Assembly: GCA_963815535.1 (NCBI GenBank)
Contig: CAWFGS010000002.1
Span: forward strand, 248,001-312,000
From: CAWFGS01 sp963815535
GTDB taxonomy: Bacteria > Pseudomonadota > Alphaproteobacteria > Sphingomonadales > Sphingomonadaceae
Length of the DNA: 64,000 nt
Reading direction: 5' to 3'
The notes beneath the pieces were generated by a model. It ran no database searches and was not told where the DNA came from. It saw only the letters and a list, made by a program, of their open reading frames with translations. Below are positions 47,215 to 58,014 of the stretch, in pieces. How positions within the stretch are numbered: position 1 is the stretch's first letter; each line of letters begins with the position of its first letter. A program made the position numbers and the translations under genes.

Positions 47215-47857
47215 CTATATCGCCTTTGGCGCGTTCGGTTTGGCGATCGGTTTCGCGTCGGGTTCGCGGCCATAGATCGGCACGATGGTCTACATCAGCA
47301 GGCCGTGCGGGATCGCGATCGCGAACCGGGCATCGGGATGGGCGGGGTAAGCGACGCCGGATCGGCGCAGGTGCAACCAACTCGTGCGCGCGCGTGCCGA
47401 CGACTTCGGGCCGGGCAACGCCGGCGGCATCGTCGGGCGATCGTGCGGAAAGGTCGGTCGCGGGCAAGCCGTCGCCGGTAAAATCCTGAACGAACCATTC
47501 GCCATGTCCGGCATTCATTGCGGCAGTCAGAGGGATGTCGTCGCCCAGACCGCTGTCGCGCCGCGCGGTCATCGCCACCAACGCCAAGGTCGGATAGCCG
47601 AACACTTGCGCCTGCCAGGCGACGGCCAGCGCGCGGGCGGCGGCGATGCCGATCCGCACCCCGGTAAAGCTGCCGGGACCAAGCGATACCAGAATGCGCG
47701 CCGCCTTACCGCGATCGGGCAGGGTGGCGATCATCGGGACCAGCCGTTCGGCATGGCCGCGACCCAGCACCTGATGCCGGTTTGCCAGCAGGTCGGGGCC
47801 GTCGAACAGCGCGACGCTGCACGCTTCGGTCGCGCATTCTATCGCCAGCGTTCGCAT
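47215..47857 (-). CDS. tsaB: tRNA threonylcarbamoyladenosine protein TsaB, frameshifted
   Basis: About 214 residues after correction. It starts MRTLAIECATEACSVALFDG and has LVSLGPGSFTGVRIGIAAARAL near residue 60, the TsaB signature. The C-terminal third (VAYPAHPDARFAIAI, then PIYGREPDAKP) lies in two other frames, with breaks near 47370 and 47300. TsaB is a partner of TsaD and TsaE in t6A37 synthesis. The corrected stop at 47215 lies ten bases before the rimI start. Confidence 0.88.
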
Positions 47858-47887
47858 TGCGGACCGTGCGGGGGCGGAAAACGGGCG

Positions 47888-48496
47888 TCAGGCGAAGCTG
47901 TTGAAGCGTATCGAATTCGGGACGCGGGCTGCGATCGAACAGCGATTCTGGATCGCCATAGCCGATCGAACAGATCCAGTCGGCCTTGACGCGCGGCTGG
48001 TCGGCGAAGAACTCCTTGGTCACGGCGTCCAGATCAACGCCGGACATCGGCCCGCAATCGAGACCCACCGCGCGCGCGGCGATGATGAGATAGGCGCCCT
48101 GCAGGGCGGAATTGCGTTTCGCACTTTCGATCCGGCCCTCCTCGTCCCCTTCGAACCAGCTTTTCGCATCGGCATGGGGGAACAGCCAGGGCAGGTTTTC
48201 GTGAAAATCGATGTCGTAGCCCAGCACCGCCGTAACGGGCGCGGCCTTGATCTTGTCCTTGTTGCCGTCGGACGCGCAATCGACCAGCTTCGCGATGCCA
48301 TCGTCGCTTTTCACCCACACGATGCGGATCGGCTGCTGGTTCGCGCTGGTCGGCCCCATCTTCGTCAGGTTCCAGATCGCATGCAGCTGTTCATCGCCGA
48401 CAGGCTTGTCCAGCCAGCCATTGTAAGTGCGCGCTTCGTTGAAAATCTGGTCGAGCGCGGCATCGCCAAGGACATTGTCGTGAAATTGTTGGTCAT
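47888..48496 (-). CDS. Nitroreductase of the RutE/HadB type, frameshifted at both ends
   Basis: About 203 residues after correction. The start MTNNF (48496) needs one base added to reach the frame DAALDQIFNEARTYNGWLDKPV. The core has WNLTKMGPTSANQQPIRIVWV, then RNSALQGAYLIIAARAVGLDCGPMSG, and ends near RPEFDTLQQ with a stop at 47888. The subfamily includes malonic semialdehyde reductase RutE and is FMN-dependent; the substrate here is unknown. It differs from the nitroreductase at 17815. It follows nfu on the same strand. Confidence 0.85.
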
Positions 48497-48522
48497 GGTA
48501 ACTCCGTAGAGAGAAATCGAGT

Positions 48523-49107
48523 TCAGGCGGCGCGAACTTCGGTCACTTCGGGAACATAATGTTTCAGCAAACCTTCGATCCCGTGTTTCAGCGTGGCGGA
48601 AGATGACGGGCAGCCCGAACATGCGCCCTGCAGGGTCAGATAGACGACGCCGTCCTTGAACCCGCGATAGGCGATGTCGCCGCCATCGCCGGCGACGGCC
48701 GGGCGCACGCGTTGTTCGAGCAGATCGTTGATCTGCGTCGATGATGTCGGCATCGGCGGGATCGTCTTCGACCACCATCGTCATCGGTTTCGGGCGGCAC
48801 GGAAATCCCGCCCGCGCTGCCGCCTGCGAACAGGGGCGCCTGCGATACGAAATGGTCGAGCAGAATGGATACGACCTGCGGTTTCAATGCGGACCAGTCG
48901 GCGCCCGGCGCAGCAGTGACGGATACGAAATCCGCCCCGAAGAACACGTTCACGACCTCGCCTGTGTCGAAAATCGCTTCTGCCAGCGGGCTGGCCTCTG
49001 CCGCTTCGGGCGATGGCGAATTCGCGCGTGCTGGCAGTCATGACCGGGCGACCGGGCAGGAATTTCAGGCTGGCCGGGTTCGGGGTGGTTTCGGTTTCGA
49101 TGAACAT
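48523..49107 (-). CDS. NifU-like Fe-S carrier (Nfu type), frameshifted
   Basis: About 193 residues after correction. The N-terminal Nfu_N domain starts MFIETETTPNPASLKFLPG and continues in another frame with VFFGADFVSVTA. The C-terminal NifU domain has INDLLEQRVRPAVAGDGGD and the cluster-binding GACSGCPSSSATLKHGIE with Cys-x-x-Cys. Such proteins deliver 4Fe-4S clusters to targets, and several here (IspH, MiaB, MutY) need them. Breaks lie near 49040, 48940 and 48760. Confidence 0.88.
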
Positions 49108-49224
49108 GATTGGGGATGTAGGGGCGATGGCATCGCGCAGCAAGGTGTCGCGGCGCGGCAGGGCTGGCGAAACGCTGCCGCGCTATTCACTGGTCCTTCA
49201 GGTCGGGACCCTATATCCCGCGCC

Positions 49225-52154
49225 ATGACATCATTCCCGCGCGCCCTTCGCCGTCTCGCGCTCGTTCTTCCCTTGGCTCATGCTGGCCCCGCGCCGCCAG
49301 CGGCGCAGGAACCGGCATCGCTGCCGCCCGCCGCCGATTTGCAGACCGGCGATGAAACGCCGTGGATTTACGAAGGCAGCGATGTTCCGCGCGACGAGGA
49401 ATGGCTGTTCGGCGAAATGGACAACGGCTTGCGCTATGCCGTCCGCAACAACCGCGTGCCGCCCGGCCAGGTGTCCATCCGCATCCGCATCGATGCAGGT
49501 TCGCTGCACGAAACGGAGGAGGAGCGCGGCTTCGCTCATTTTCTCGAACATCTGAGTTTCCGGGAAAGCAAATATCTGAAAGCGGGCGAGGCGATCCCCC
49601 GCTGGCAGCGGCTGGGCGCGACATTCGGCAGCGACACCAATGCGGAAACCAGCCCGACGCACACGGTTTACAAGCTCGACCTGCCCAATGCGACGCCTGC
49701 CAAGATTGCGGAAAGTTTCAAGCTGCTGTCCGGCATGATGCGCGCGCCCGTTCTGTCGAGCGCCAATCTGGCGGCGGAATTGCCGATCGTGCTGGCGGAA
49801 AAGCGCGAACGCGGCGGCGCGGCGCAGCGAGTGGGCGAACGCACACGCGAAGTGCTGTTTGCAGGACAGCGGCTGGCCACTCGGCTGCCGATCGGCACGG
49901 AAGAAACGCTGACCGGCGCGACGGCAGCGGCGATGCAGGCGTTTCACGATCGCTGGTATCGCCCCGAAAACACCGTCATCGCGATTGCCGGCGATGCCGA
50001 TCCGCAATGATCTGGCGGCGTTGGTCGAAAAATGGTTCGGCGACTGGCAGGGCAAGGGCGCGCCGACGGCCGCGCCCGATTTCGGCGATCCGGTCGCGCC
50101 CGCCGGGGCGGACCCCGCCAATCCGGTCGGCGAAGCTGGACGTGCTGGTCGAACCCGATCTGCCGCGCAGCCTGACCTATGCCATCATGCGCCCGTGGCG
50201 CCCGGTCAACGACACGATCGTCTACAATGAAGGGCTGCTGATGGACGCGCTGGCGCAGTCGCTGATCAATCGCCGGCTGGAAGCGCGGGCGCGCGGCGGC
50301 GGCAGCTATCTTGTATGCCCAGGCGCAGCAGGACGATGTCAGCCGATCGACCGACGCGACTTTCGTCAGCTTGGCGCCGCTGGGCGATGACTGGCAGCAC
50401 CGCGCTGACCGATGTGCGCGGCGTGATTGCCGATGCGCTGGACACGCCGCCCACGCCGGAGGAAATCGACGCGCGAAGTGGCCGAATTCGAGGTCGCTTT
50501 CGCCAGTTCCGTCGAACAGCGCAGCGTGCAGGCCGGATCGAAACTGGCCGACGACATCGTGCAGGCGGTCGATATTCGCGAAGCCGTGGCCGCGCCCGAA
50601 ACGGTGCTGAACGTGTTCCAGGGCATGAAGTCGCGCATCACGCCCGAAATCGTGCTGGAACGCACGCGCGCTTTGTTCACCGGCGACGTCATCCGCGCCG
50701 TCTATGTCACGCCCGACGCTGCGGAGGCGGACGATGCCGCGCTTCGCACCGCATTGCGGCACCGCGTCACAGCCGATGGGTCGGCGCGGCTGGCCGCAAG
50801 CACGATCTCCTTCGACGAATTGCCGCCCGTCGGCGAACCCGGCACGGTGGCGCAGGCCGGCCCGCTCGGCGTGCTCGACATGGAACGCGTCGATTTCGAC
50901 AATGGCGTGAAAGCGATCCTGTGGTCCAACAATGCCGAACCGGGCCGGGTCGCGGTCAAGGTGCGTTTCGGCGCCGGTCGCCGCGCGTTCGACGCCGATG
51001 AAATCGCCCTACATCGCGCTGGGCGAAACGGCGCTGGTCGGGTCCGGCCTAGGCGAATTGGGGCAGGAAGAGCTCGACCGTATTTCGACCGGACGCCAGA
51101 TGGGCTTCGATTTCGGCATCGACGAGACGGCCTTCACCTTGTCGGCGCAGACCCGTGCGGCCGATCTGGCACGATCAGCTCTATCTGTTCGCGGCGAAGC
51201 TGGGCGATGCCGCGCTGGGATCCCAACCCGCGTCATCCGCGCCAAGGCGGCAGCGCAGCTGACGTACGAAAGTTACGCGACCAGTCCCGGCGGCGTGCTG
51301 GGCCGCGATCTCGATTACATCCTGCGCGGCGACGATGCGCGCTATGCCACGCCCGATCTCGACATGCTGGCGGACGTCACGCCGGAACGGTTTCCGCAAG
51401 GTCTGGGAACCGTTGCTGAAAGCAAGGCCCGGTCGAAGTGCTGATCTTCGGCGAGTTCGACCGCGACGCCACGGTCGAGGCGCTGCGGACCACATTCGGC
51501 GCACTGCCCCCGCGCGACGCCGATCGCGGCGGACGTCGCGGCGCGCACCCCGCCATTCCGCGCGCCGACCGAGCGACTATCGTCCTGCACCCATCGCGGC
51601 GATGCCAATCAGGCGGCAGCGGTGGTCGCATGGCCGACCGGCGGCGGCGTGGCCGGATTGCCGCGAATCGCGCCAGCTGGAAATACTGACCCAGTTGTTC
51701 AGCAATCGCTTGCTCGATGCAATGCGCGAACGGGCAGGCGCGAGCTATGCCCCGCAAGTCAGTTCGCAATGGCCGACCGATTTGGCGGAAGGGGGCACGA
51801 TCCGCGCATTCGCCCAGCTGAAGCCCGAAGACGTGCCGACATTCTTCGCCGTGGCGAATGAAATCGCCGCCGATCTGGCGGCAAACCCACCGTCCGCGGA
51901 CGAATTGGCGCGCGTAACCGAACCCTTGCGCCAGCTGGTGACCCGCGCATCGACCGGCAACGGCTTCTGGCTTTATACCGTGGAAGGGGCGACAGCCGAT
52001 CCGCGCCGGTTGCGTTACGTCCGCAGTCTGCTGACCGATTATTCGCAAACCACGCCCGCCGCGATGCAGGCGCTGGCGAAGCGGTATCTGGCGGCGCGGC
52101 CCGGCGTGCAGGTGGCCGTCATTCCCGAAGGGCAGGTTTTGCCGAACCGAGTAG
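49225..52154 (+). CDS. M16 (insulinase/pitrilysin) zinc protease, many frameshifts
   Basis: About 970 residues after correction. A signal region (RRLALVLPLAHAGPAPPAAQ) leads into the first M16 domain with the inverted zinc motif RGFAHFLEHLSFRESKYL (HxxEH) near residue 108 and the late glutamate in LPIVLAEKRERGG. The second half is the inactive partner domain, with SNRLLDAMRERAGASYAPQV near 51710. The first 760 bases are in one frame, then at least ten breaks follow. It should be periplasmic. The exact end is uncertain; the TAG at 52152-52154 is reached by removing one base near 52148. The next 113 bases hold nothing I can assign. Confidence 0.83.
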
Positions 52155-52267
52155 GCGCGATTCGCGACCGGCAGCGATGCGCGCCTATTTGCGTTTCGCG
52201 GCGCACCTTCCGTAAGCGCAGGGCTTACATTGCCGCGCCGCCAAGACGGTTGCGCGGCGCAATTCGA

Positions 52268-53662
52268 ATGGACCCGACAGTGGCCCGAACTGGACTCCCG
52301 ATAGCTGGCAAGCGCACGAGGCGCGGCATCTGCCCGATTACCTCGATCCGGCCGCCCTGCGCGAGGCGGAAGCACACGCTGGCGAATTATCCGCCGCTGG
52401 TGTTCGCCGGCGAAGCGCGCGCGCTGAAAGCGCGATCTGGCCGAGGTCGCGGCAGGGCGATGCGTTCCTGTTGCAAGGCGGCGATTGCGCGGAAAGCTTC
52501 GCCGAATTCCACCCCAACAATATCCGCGACACGTTCCGCGTCATTCTGCAGATGGCAGTCGTATTGACCTTCGCCAGCAAGCGTCCGGTGGTGAAAGTCG
52601 GCCGGATGGCGGGGCAGTTCGCCAAACCGCGCAGTTCGCCGACACGGAAACGCAAGGCGGCGTAACCCTGCCCAGCTATTTCGGCGACAACATCAACGGG
52701 ATCGAATTCGACGCGGATGCGCGCAGTCAACGATCCGCAGCGCATGGTGCGCGCCTACAGCCAGGCGGCGGCTACGCTCAATCTGCTGCGTGCCTTCGCC
52801 AATGGCGGCTATGCCAATCTGCGGCAGGTTCACCAGTGGACGCTGGATTTCATGGGCCGCAGCCCGTGGGCGGACAAGTTCGCGGAGATGGCGGACCGGA
52901 TCGGCGAATCGCTGGACTTCATGGAAGCGTGCGGCATCGATCCCGCAGACCATTCCGCAGCTTCAGGGAACGAGTTTCTACACCAGTCACGAGGCGCTGC
53001 TGCTGCCTTACGAACAGGCGATGACGCGGCAGGATTCCCTGACCGGCGATTGGTACGATACCAGCGCGCATATGGTGTGGATCGGCGACCGCACCCGGTT
53101 CGAGGGGAGCGCGCATATCGAATTCGCGCGCGGTATCGGCAATCCGCTGGGCATGAAATGCGGGCCGAGCATGGAACCCGATGCGCTGCTGCAACTGCTC
53201 GATACGCTGAACCCGGCGCGCGAGGCGGGGCGCATGACGCTGATCAGTCGGTTCGGTCACGACAAGGTCGAAGACGGTCTGCCGACACTGGTCCGCGCGG
53301 TCGAACGCGAAGGCCACCAGGTGGTCTGGTCGTGCGATCCGATGCACGGCAATGTGGTCAAATCCGACAGCGGATTGAAGACCCGGCCCTTCGACCGCAT
53401 CTTGCGCGAAGTGAAAGGCTTCTTCGCGGTGCATCGCGCCGAGGGAACGCATCCCGGCGGCATCCATATCGAAATGACCGGGCAGGATGTGACCGAATGC
53501 GTCGGCGGCGCGGTGGCCATCACGGATGAAGGCTTGAAGGACCGTTATCACACCCATTGCGATCCGCGCCTCAACGCCGCGCAATCGCTGGAACTGGCGT
53601 TCCTGCTGGCGGAAATGCTGAACGACGCGGTGCAGGGCGGTCAACAGCGCGTGGCTGCCTGA
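52268..53662 (+). CDS. aroG: Class II 3-deoxy-7-phosphoheptulonate synthase (DAHP synthase), frameshifted in its first third
   Basis: About 463 residues after correction. The start MDPTVARNWTPDSWQAHEARH needs one A added near 52290 (quoted in part). LLQGGDCAESFAEFHPNN, KVGRMAGQFAKPRS and PSYFGDNIN follow, with breaks near 52375, 52435, 52640 and 52725. From about 52790 the frame is intact to the end, with TSHEALLLPYEQA, GNPLGMKCGPSM, VWSCDPMHGN and GGIHIEMTGQDVTECVGG. This plant-type enzyme begins the shikimate pathway. The lysine, cysteine and arginine metal/substrate sites look normal. Confidence 0.93.
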
Positions 53663-53758
53663 GCGCCTGCGATGTGATGCGATCTGGCACGATTCGGGGC
53701 TATCGGTAGCAATACGTAGCGCGCGAATAGGCCACCTCTAAGCGTGCCAGCCTATTGG

Positions 53759-53782
53759 GGACACTCGAACAACGAGGTGTCC
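53759..53782 (+). promoter_or_regulatory. Hairpin enclosing the likely ribosome-binding site of the diguanylate cyclase gene
   Basis: GGACAC TCG pairs with CGA GTGTCC across the loop AACAA, with one bulged G (53776). The purine-rich GAGG at 53774-53777 inside the 3' arm is the best Shine-Dalgarno candidate, and the TTG start at 53784 lies one base beyond the stem. In RNA the stem would hide the start site. A T-run (TTT) follows, so it could also act as a weak terminator for aroG. Confidence 0.45.
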
Positions 53783-53783
53783 T

Positions 53784-55598
53784 TTGGCCAGCCGCAACAA
53801 CATTGCAGAAATCGCCATCGTCGCCGTCAGCTGGTCGCTGGCGGCCATCGTCACATTCTATGCGATCCGCGTGCTGGGCGGCACGACGTTGATCTGGATC
53901 CCCGTCGGCATCGCCACAGCCGCTTTGTTCGGCATGCCCTATCGCCGATGGGCGCAGACGGTCGCGGTTCTGATCGCCTGCGCCGTGCCGATCCATCTGG
54001 TATTCGATTTCACCGTGGCAAAGGCAGTCGGCTATACTGCGGGCGGCATGCTGTGTTCGGTCGCCGGCGCCTATCTCGCGCGTGTGAGCTTGCGGAACCG
54101 CCGGCTCGACAATCTGGAGTTTCGCGACTTCCTGTTTCTGTCCCTGTCCGCCGGCGCGGGATCGCTGGCGGGCACGATCGTCGCCGGGTTCTTCTGGGAC
54201 GAGGTCAGCTGGCTGTTGATCGGATGGTGGATGTTCGCGAACTGGCTGGGCATCATGCTGGTGTCGCCCACGGTCATCGCGGCGCGGGCGCGGTTTCACT
54301 GGAACCGCCATGCACGGTTGACGGTCATGCGGTTGGAATTGAGCGCCAGCCTGTTTTTCCTGTTCTGCCTCAGCGCCGCGATATCGTGGTGGGCGCTGCA
54401 CGAAACGCGCGTGCCGCTGATGTTTCTGGTCGCGCTGGTGGTGGTGTTCGCATCGTCCCGGCACGGACAGCTCGGCACCACGGTCACGCTGTTCGCCTTC
54501 GCCCTGATCGGAACGGTCAGCAGCATCGTGATCGTGCCGATGACCCTGCTGGCGGAATTGCCCAGGCTGGATCGGGCCTTCGCCCTGCAAAGTTTCATGG
54601 GCATCGTTCTGGTCGTCGGGCTGCATCTGTCGCGGCGGTTGATGCAGGTCGATCGCCTGAGCGCTGGGTTCGAATCGCAGAATCGCATTCTGGCGCAGAA
54701 CAACGCCATGTTCCGGCTGGCCGAACGGTTGAGCGGGGTGGGCCGTTGGCAATTCTTTCATAAGACCCGGCGGCAGATCTGGTCGCAGGAATTGTGCACG
54801 ATGCACGGCCTGCCGCCCGGTTGCCGCCCCGATCGCGTGCTGCGAAGCAAGCTTTACCCCGACAGTCTGGAGGTTCTGCATGCCGGTATGAACCGCCACG
54901 CCGCCAGCCGCGAACCCTATCGCATCGAGCTCGACATGGTGCTGCCATCGGGCGAAGCGCGGGTGATGTGCCTGTTGGCGCAGAACGAATTCGCGCCCGA
55001 CGGTTCGCTGGAAGAAACCTTCGCCGTGGTGTCCGACGTAACGGATCATTATCGCGAGGTGGAACAGCTGGCGCAGGAGAAGGGGCAGGCGCTGCAACAG
55101 GCAGAAGAAGCGCAGCAGCTGGCGTTGACCGATCCGCTGACCGGACTGCCCAACCGCCGCCGCGCGATGGCGGAAATCGACCGGACGATCATCAGATATG
55201 CGCGCGCGGGAAAGCCGCTGTCGCTGGTGGTATTCGACCTCGACCATTTCAAATCGGTCAACGACACATACGGCCATCAGGCAGGCGACAGCGTGCTGGT
55301 TCGCATCGCCCGCATCGCGACGGCGCAATGCCGCCCCAACGATCTGGTCGGGCGCATCGGGGGGGAAGAGTTCATCTGGGTGCTGCCCGGCGCCACCCCC
55401 GCCGTCGCGCGCAAGGCGGCGGAACGGCTGCGCGGCGCGATCGAGGAATACGCTGGCGATGGCCCGGAAATCACCGCCAGCGTCGGTTATGCCACCTGGG
55501 CGACGGGCGATAGCGGGCTGACCCTGTTCGCCCGCGCCGATGCGGCCTTGTACGATGCGAAGAATTCGGGCCGCAACGTCATCAAGATGGCCGCCTGA
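53784..55598 (+). CDS. Membrane-bound diguanylate cyclase (MASE1-like, PAS, GGDEF)
   Basis: This intact 604-residue protein has eight or so membrane helices (to about residue 290) of the MASE1 sensory type. A PAS-like domain follows (WQFFHKTRRQIWSQELC onward), then a short coiled coil (QALQQAEEAQQLAL) and a GGDEF domain. The active site reads GGEEF at residues 526-530, with the product-inhibition site RPND at 517-520, exactly five residues before it. It should make c-di-GMP and be feedback-inhibited. The start is a TTG at 53784; a GTG at 53777 would fit if one T is extra. Its signal is unknown. Confidence 0.9.
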   Translation: MASRNNIAEIAIVAVSWSLAAIVTFYAIRVLGGTTLIWIPVGIATAALFGMPYRRWAQTVAVLIACAVPIHLVFDFTVAKAVGYTAGGMLCSVAGAYLARVSLRNRRLDNLEFRDFLFLSLSAGAGSLAGTIVAGFFWDEVSWLLIGWWMFANWLGIMLVSPTVIAARARFHWNRHARLTVMRLELSASLFFLFCLSAAISWWALHETRVPLMFLVALVVVFASSRHGQLGTTVTLFAFALIGTVSSIVIVPMTLLAELPRLDRAFALQSFMGIVLVVGLHLSRRLMQVDRLSAGFESQNRILAQNNAMFRLAERLSGVGRWQFFHKTRRQIWSQELCTMHGLPPGCRPDRVLRSKLYPDSLEVLHAGMNRHAASREPYRIELDMVLPSGEARVMCLLAQNEFAPDGSLEETFAVVSDVTDHYREVEQLAQEKGQALQQAEEAQQLALTDPLTGLPNRRRAMAEIDRTIIRYARAGKPLSLVVFDLDHFKSVNDTYGHQAGDSVLVRIARIATAQCRPNDLVGRIGGEEFIWVLPGATPAVARKAAERLRGAIEEYAGDGPEITASVGYATWATGDSGLTLFARADAALYDAKNSGRNVIKMAA

Positions 55599-55684
55599 CC
55601 CCCTTTCGCGAGGCGTAGGCACGCAAATCCCGCCATACCCCCTTTTCATGGGCGATAGCTTGCGCCATTGTCGCACTCGTTCGA

Positions 55685-57019
55685 ATGCGGCGATCGCGCG
55701 CGCATGATGTCGATCCGGCGGGGAAAACGATCTTGGCTACCACTCCCCTGCAATCCGCGCCCGTGTCGGCTGGTGGGCTGGCCGGTGAATTGGCCGGTGA
55801 ACTGGCCGATGCGTTTTACGCGACACGCGCTCGCACCGCATCGCTGGCGGCGCATCTGTCGGATGCCGATGCAACGGTGCAATCGATGGAAGATGCCAGC
55901 CCCGCCAAATGGCATTTGGCGCACACGACGTGGTTCTTCGAAACCTTCCTGTTGCGCGACCATTTGCCCGATTACACGCTGTTCGACGCGAAGTTTCCGT
56001 TCCTGTTCAATTCGTATTACGAGGCGGAAGGCGCGCGCATCGGGCGGTTCGCGCGCGGAATGCTGTCGCGGCCGACGCTGGCGCAAATCGGCGAATGGCG
56101 TGCTCATGTCGATGCGGCGATGGAACCGCTGCTGCACGATCCCGCGCTGGCGGATCTGATCGCGCTGGGCATCGCGCATGAGGAACAGCATACCGAATTG
56201 CTGCTGACCGATATCAAGCACGCATTGTTTCAGAACCCGCTCGGCCCCGCGATGTTCGCCGGCGCGCCCGACCTGGCTACCGACGCGGCGACCGAACCGC
56301 AGAGTGAAACGGGCTGGCACGATCATCCCGGCGGCATCGTGAAGATCGGGCATGACGGCGACGGTTTCGCCTACGACAATGAGGGGCCGCGCCATCGCAC
56401 GTTGCTGGAACCTTTCGCCGTCGCGGACCGGCTGGTGACCAATCGCGAATGGGACGCCTTCATCGCCGATGGCGGTTATCGCGATGCCCGCTGGTGGCTG
56501 TCCGACGGGTGGGGCTGGATCAACGAAAACGCTATCGTCGCTCCGCTTTACTGGGGCGAAGGCGATACGGACGGGCAGGCGTTCAGCCATTATGGCTGGC
56601 AGCCCCGCGATCCCGGCGCGCCGGTCACGCATATTTCGTATTGGGAAGCCGATGCCTTCGCCAGCTGGGCGGGCCATCGCCTGCCAACGGAATTCGAATG
56701 GGAAACCATCGCCGCATCTGCCGATCGTCGCGGCGGCAATCAACTGGACGCCGAAGCCGCGCTGATCCCGCAAGGGGGCACGTGGATGTTCGGCGATTGC
56801 TGGCAGTTCACCCGCTCCGCCTATCTGCCCTACCCACGGTTCGAACCCGCAAAGGGCGCGGTTGGCGAATATAACGGCAAGTTCATGGCCGGGCAGGTGG
56901 TGTTGAAAGGCGCGAGCTGCGCCACCGTGCGCGGCCATTCGCGGGCATCGTACCGCAATTTCTTCTACCCCCATCAACGCTGGCAGTTCACCGGACTGCG
57001 TCTGGCGAAGGATCTGTAA
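55685..57019 (+). CDS. egtB: Ergothioneine biosynthesis protein EgtB
   Basis: The intact 444-residue protein has an N-terminal DinB-like part with the iron ligands in AKWHLAHTTWFFE near residue 76 and AHEEQHTELLL near residue 162. The C-terminal FGE-sulfatase domain has ITNREWDAFIADGGY-like sequence, SYWEADAFASWAGHRLPTEFEWE (partial), and CATVRGHSRASYRNFFYPHQRW near the end. EgtB joins a thiol donor to hercynine by iron-dependent oxygen chemistry. The donor (cysteine or gamma-glutamylcysteine) cannot be read from the sequence. egtD starts five bases later. Confidence 0.95.
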   Translation: MRRSRAHDVDPAGKTILATTPLQSAPVSAGGLAGELAGELADAFYATRARTASLAAHLSDADATVQSMEDASPAKWHLAHTTWFFETFLLRDHLPDYTLFDAKFPFLFNSYYEAEGARIGRFARGMLSRPTLAQIGEWRAHVDAAMEPLLHDPALADLIALGIAHEEQHTELLLTDIKHALFQNPLGPAMFAGAPDLATDAATEPQSETGWHDHPGGIVKIGHDGDGFAYDNEGPRHRTLLEPFAVADRLVTNREWDAFIADGGYRDARWWLSDGWGWINENAIVAPLYWGEGDTDGQAFSHYGWQPRDPGAPVTHISYWEADAFASWAGHRLPTEFEWETIAASADRRGGNQLDAEAALIPQGGTWMFGDCWQFTRSAYLPYPRFEPAKGAVGEYNGKFMAGQVVLKGASCATVRGHSRASYRNFFYPHQRWQFTGLRLAKDL

Positions 57020-57024
57020 TCGAC

Positions 57025-58014
57025 ATGACGAACGAAGCGGGCGGGCTGGCCCTGGTGGACCGCGACGAAACCGGCGTGGACAAGGCGTTCCGGGCCGATG
57101 TGCTGGCGGGACTGCGCGGACGGGCGAAAGCGATCCCGGCGCGCTGGCTGTACGACAGCGCCGGGTCGCAGCTGTTCGAAGACATCACGCAGGTTCCCGA
57201 ATACTATCCGACTCGCGCGGAAACGGAGATATTGCAGGATCGCGGGGCGGATTTCGCTCGCCTGATCGGCGCGGGCAGCGCGGTGGTGGAATTCGGCAGC
57301 GGCAGTTCGGTCAAGACGCCGTTGCTGCTCGATGCGATCGCACCTGCCGCTTACGTCCCGCTCGATATATCGGGCGAATTTCTGCGCGCCGCCGCCCGCG
57401 ATCTGGGCGCGAAGTTCCCGCAATTGCCGATCCATCCGGTGGAAGCGGACTTCATGCGCGACGTCGCATTGCCGGGCGAGGTTGCCGATCAGCCGAAGCT
57501 GGGTTTCTTCCCCGGTTCCACGATCGGAAACATGGTCGCGCGCACGGCGGTCGATCTGCTGCGGTCGATGCGGCGCACTCTGGGGGAAGGGTCGCGTCTG
57601 CTGATCGGCATGGATCTGATCAAGGATGTCGGCGTTCTGCAAGCGGCTTACGACGATGCGGCAGGCGTCACCGCGCAGTTCAACCTGAACCTGGCGCGGC
57701 GGATCAACCGTGAATTGCTGGGCACGATCCCGATGGACAAGCTGGCGCACGAGGCGCGCTGGAACGACGAATATGCGCGCGTCGAAATGCATCTGGTCGC
57801 GCGCGAAGCCATCGCGTTCGAAGTGGCTGGCGAAGTGTTCGCAATGGACCGGGGCGAAACGATCCACACCGAAAACAGCCACAAGTTCAGCCGCCGCAGC
57901 GCCAACATGCTGCTGCTGGCGGGCGGCTGGACGCCGATCGAACGGTGGAAGGATCGGGACAAGCGTTTCTCGCTGATATTGGCGGAGGCGACGGAGGCGC
58001 GGAACGCACCGTGA
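57025..58014 (+). CDS. egtD: L-histidine N(alpha)-methyltransferase EgtD
   Basis: The intact 329-residue protein has the EgtD layout: PARWLYDSAGSQLFEDITQVPEYYPTRAE (partial), the SAM-binding VVEFGSGSSVKTPLLLDAI near residue 90, YVPLDISGEFL, and GFFPGSTIGNM. The C-terminus has IHTENSHKFS. It trimethylates histidine to hercynine, the substrate for EgtB. The gene follows egtB, and its stop overlaps the GTG start of the FAD oxidoreductase. egtA, egtC and egtE are not in the window. Confidence 0.96.
   Translation: MTNEAGGLALVDRDETGVDKAFRADVLAGLRGRAKAIPARWLYDSAGSQLFEDITQVPEYYPTRAETEILQDRGADFARLIGAGSAVVEFGSGSSVKTPLLLDAIAPAAYVPLDISGEFLRAAARDLGAKFPQLPIHPVEADFMRDVALPGEVADQPKLGFFPGSTIGNMVARTAVDLLRSMRRTLGEGSRLLIGMDLIKDVGVLQAAYDDAAGVTAQFNLNLARRINRELLGTIPMDKLAHEARWNDEYARVEMHLVAREAIAFEVAGEVFAMDRGETIHTENSHKFSRRSANMLLLAGGWTPIERWKDRDKRFSLILAEATEARNAP

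Noticed and set aside
53700..55676. 658-residue open frame on the minus strand
   Set aside because: It is an antisense shadow of the intact diguanylate cyclase gene; its sequence is rich in Gln, Arg and His with no domain.
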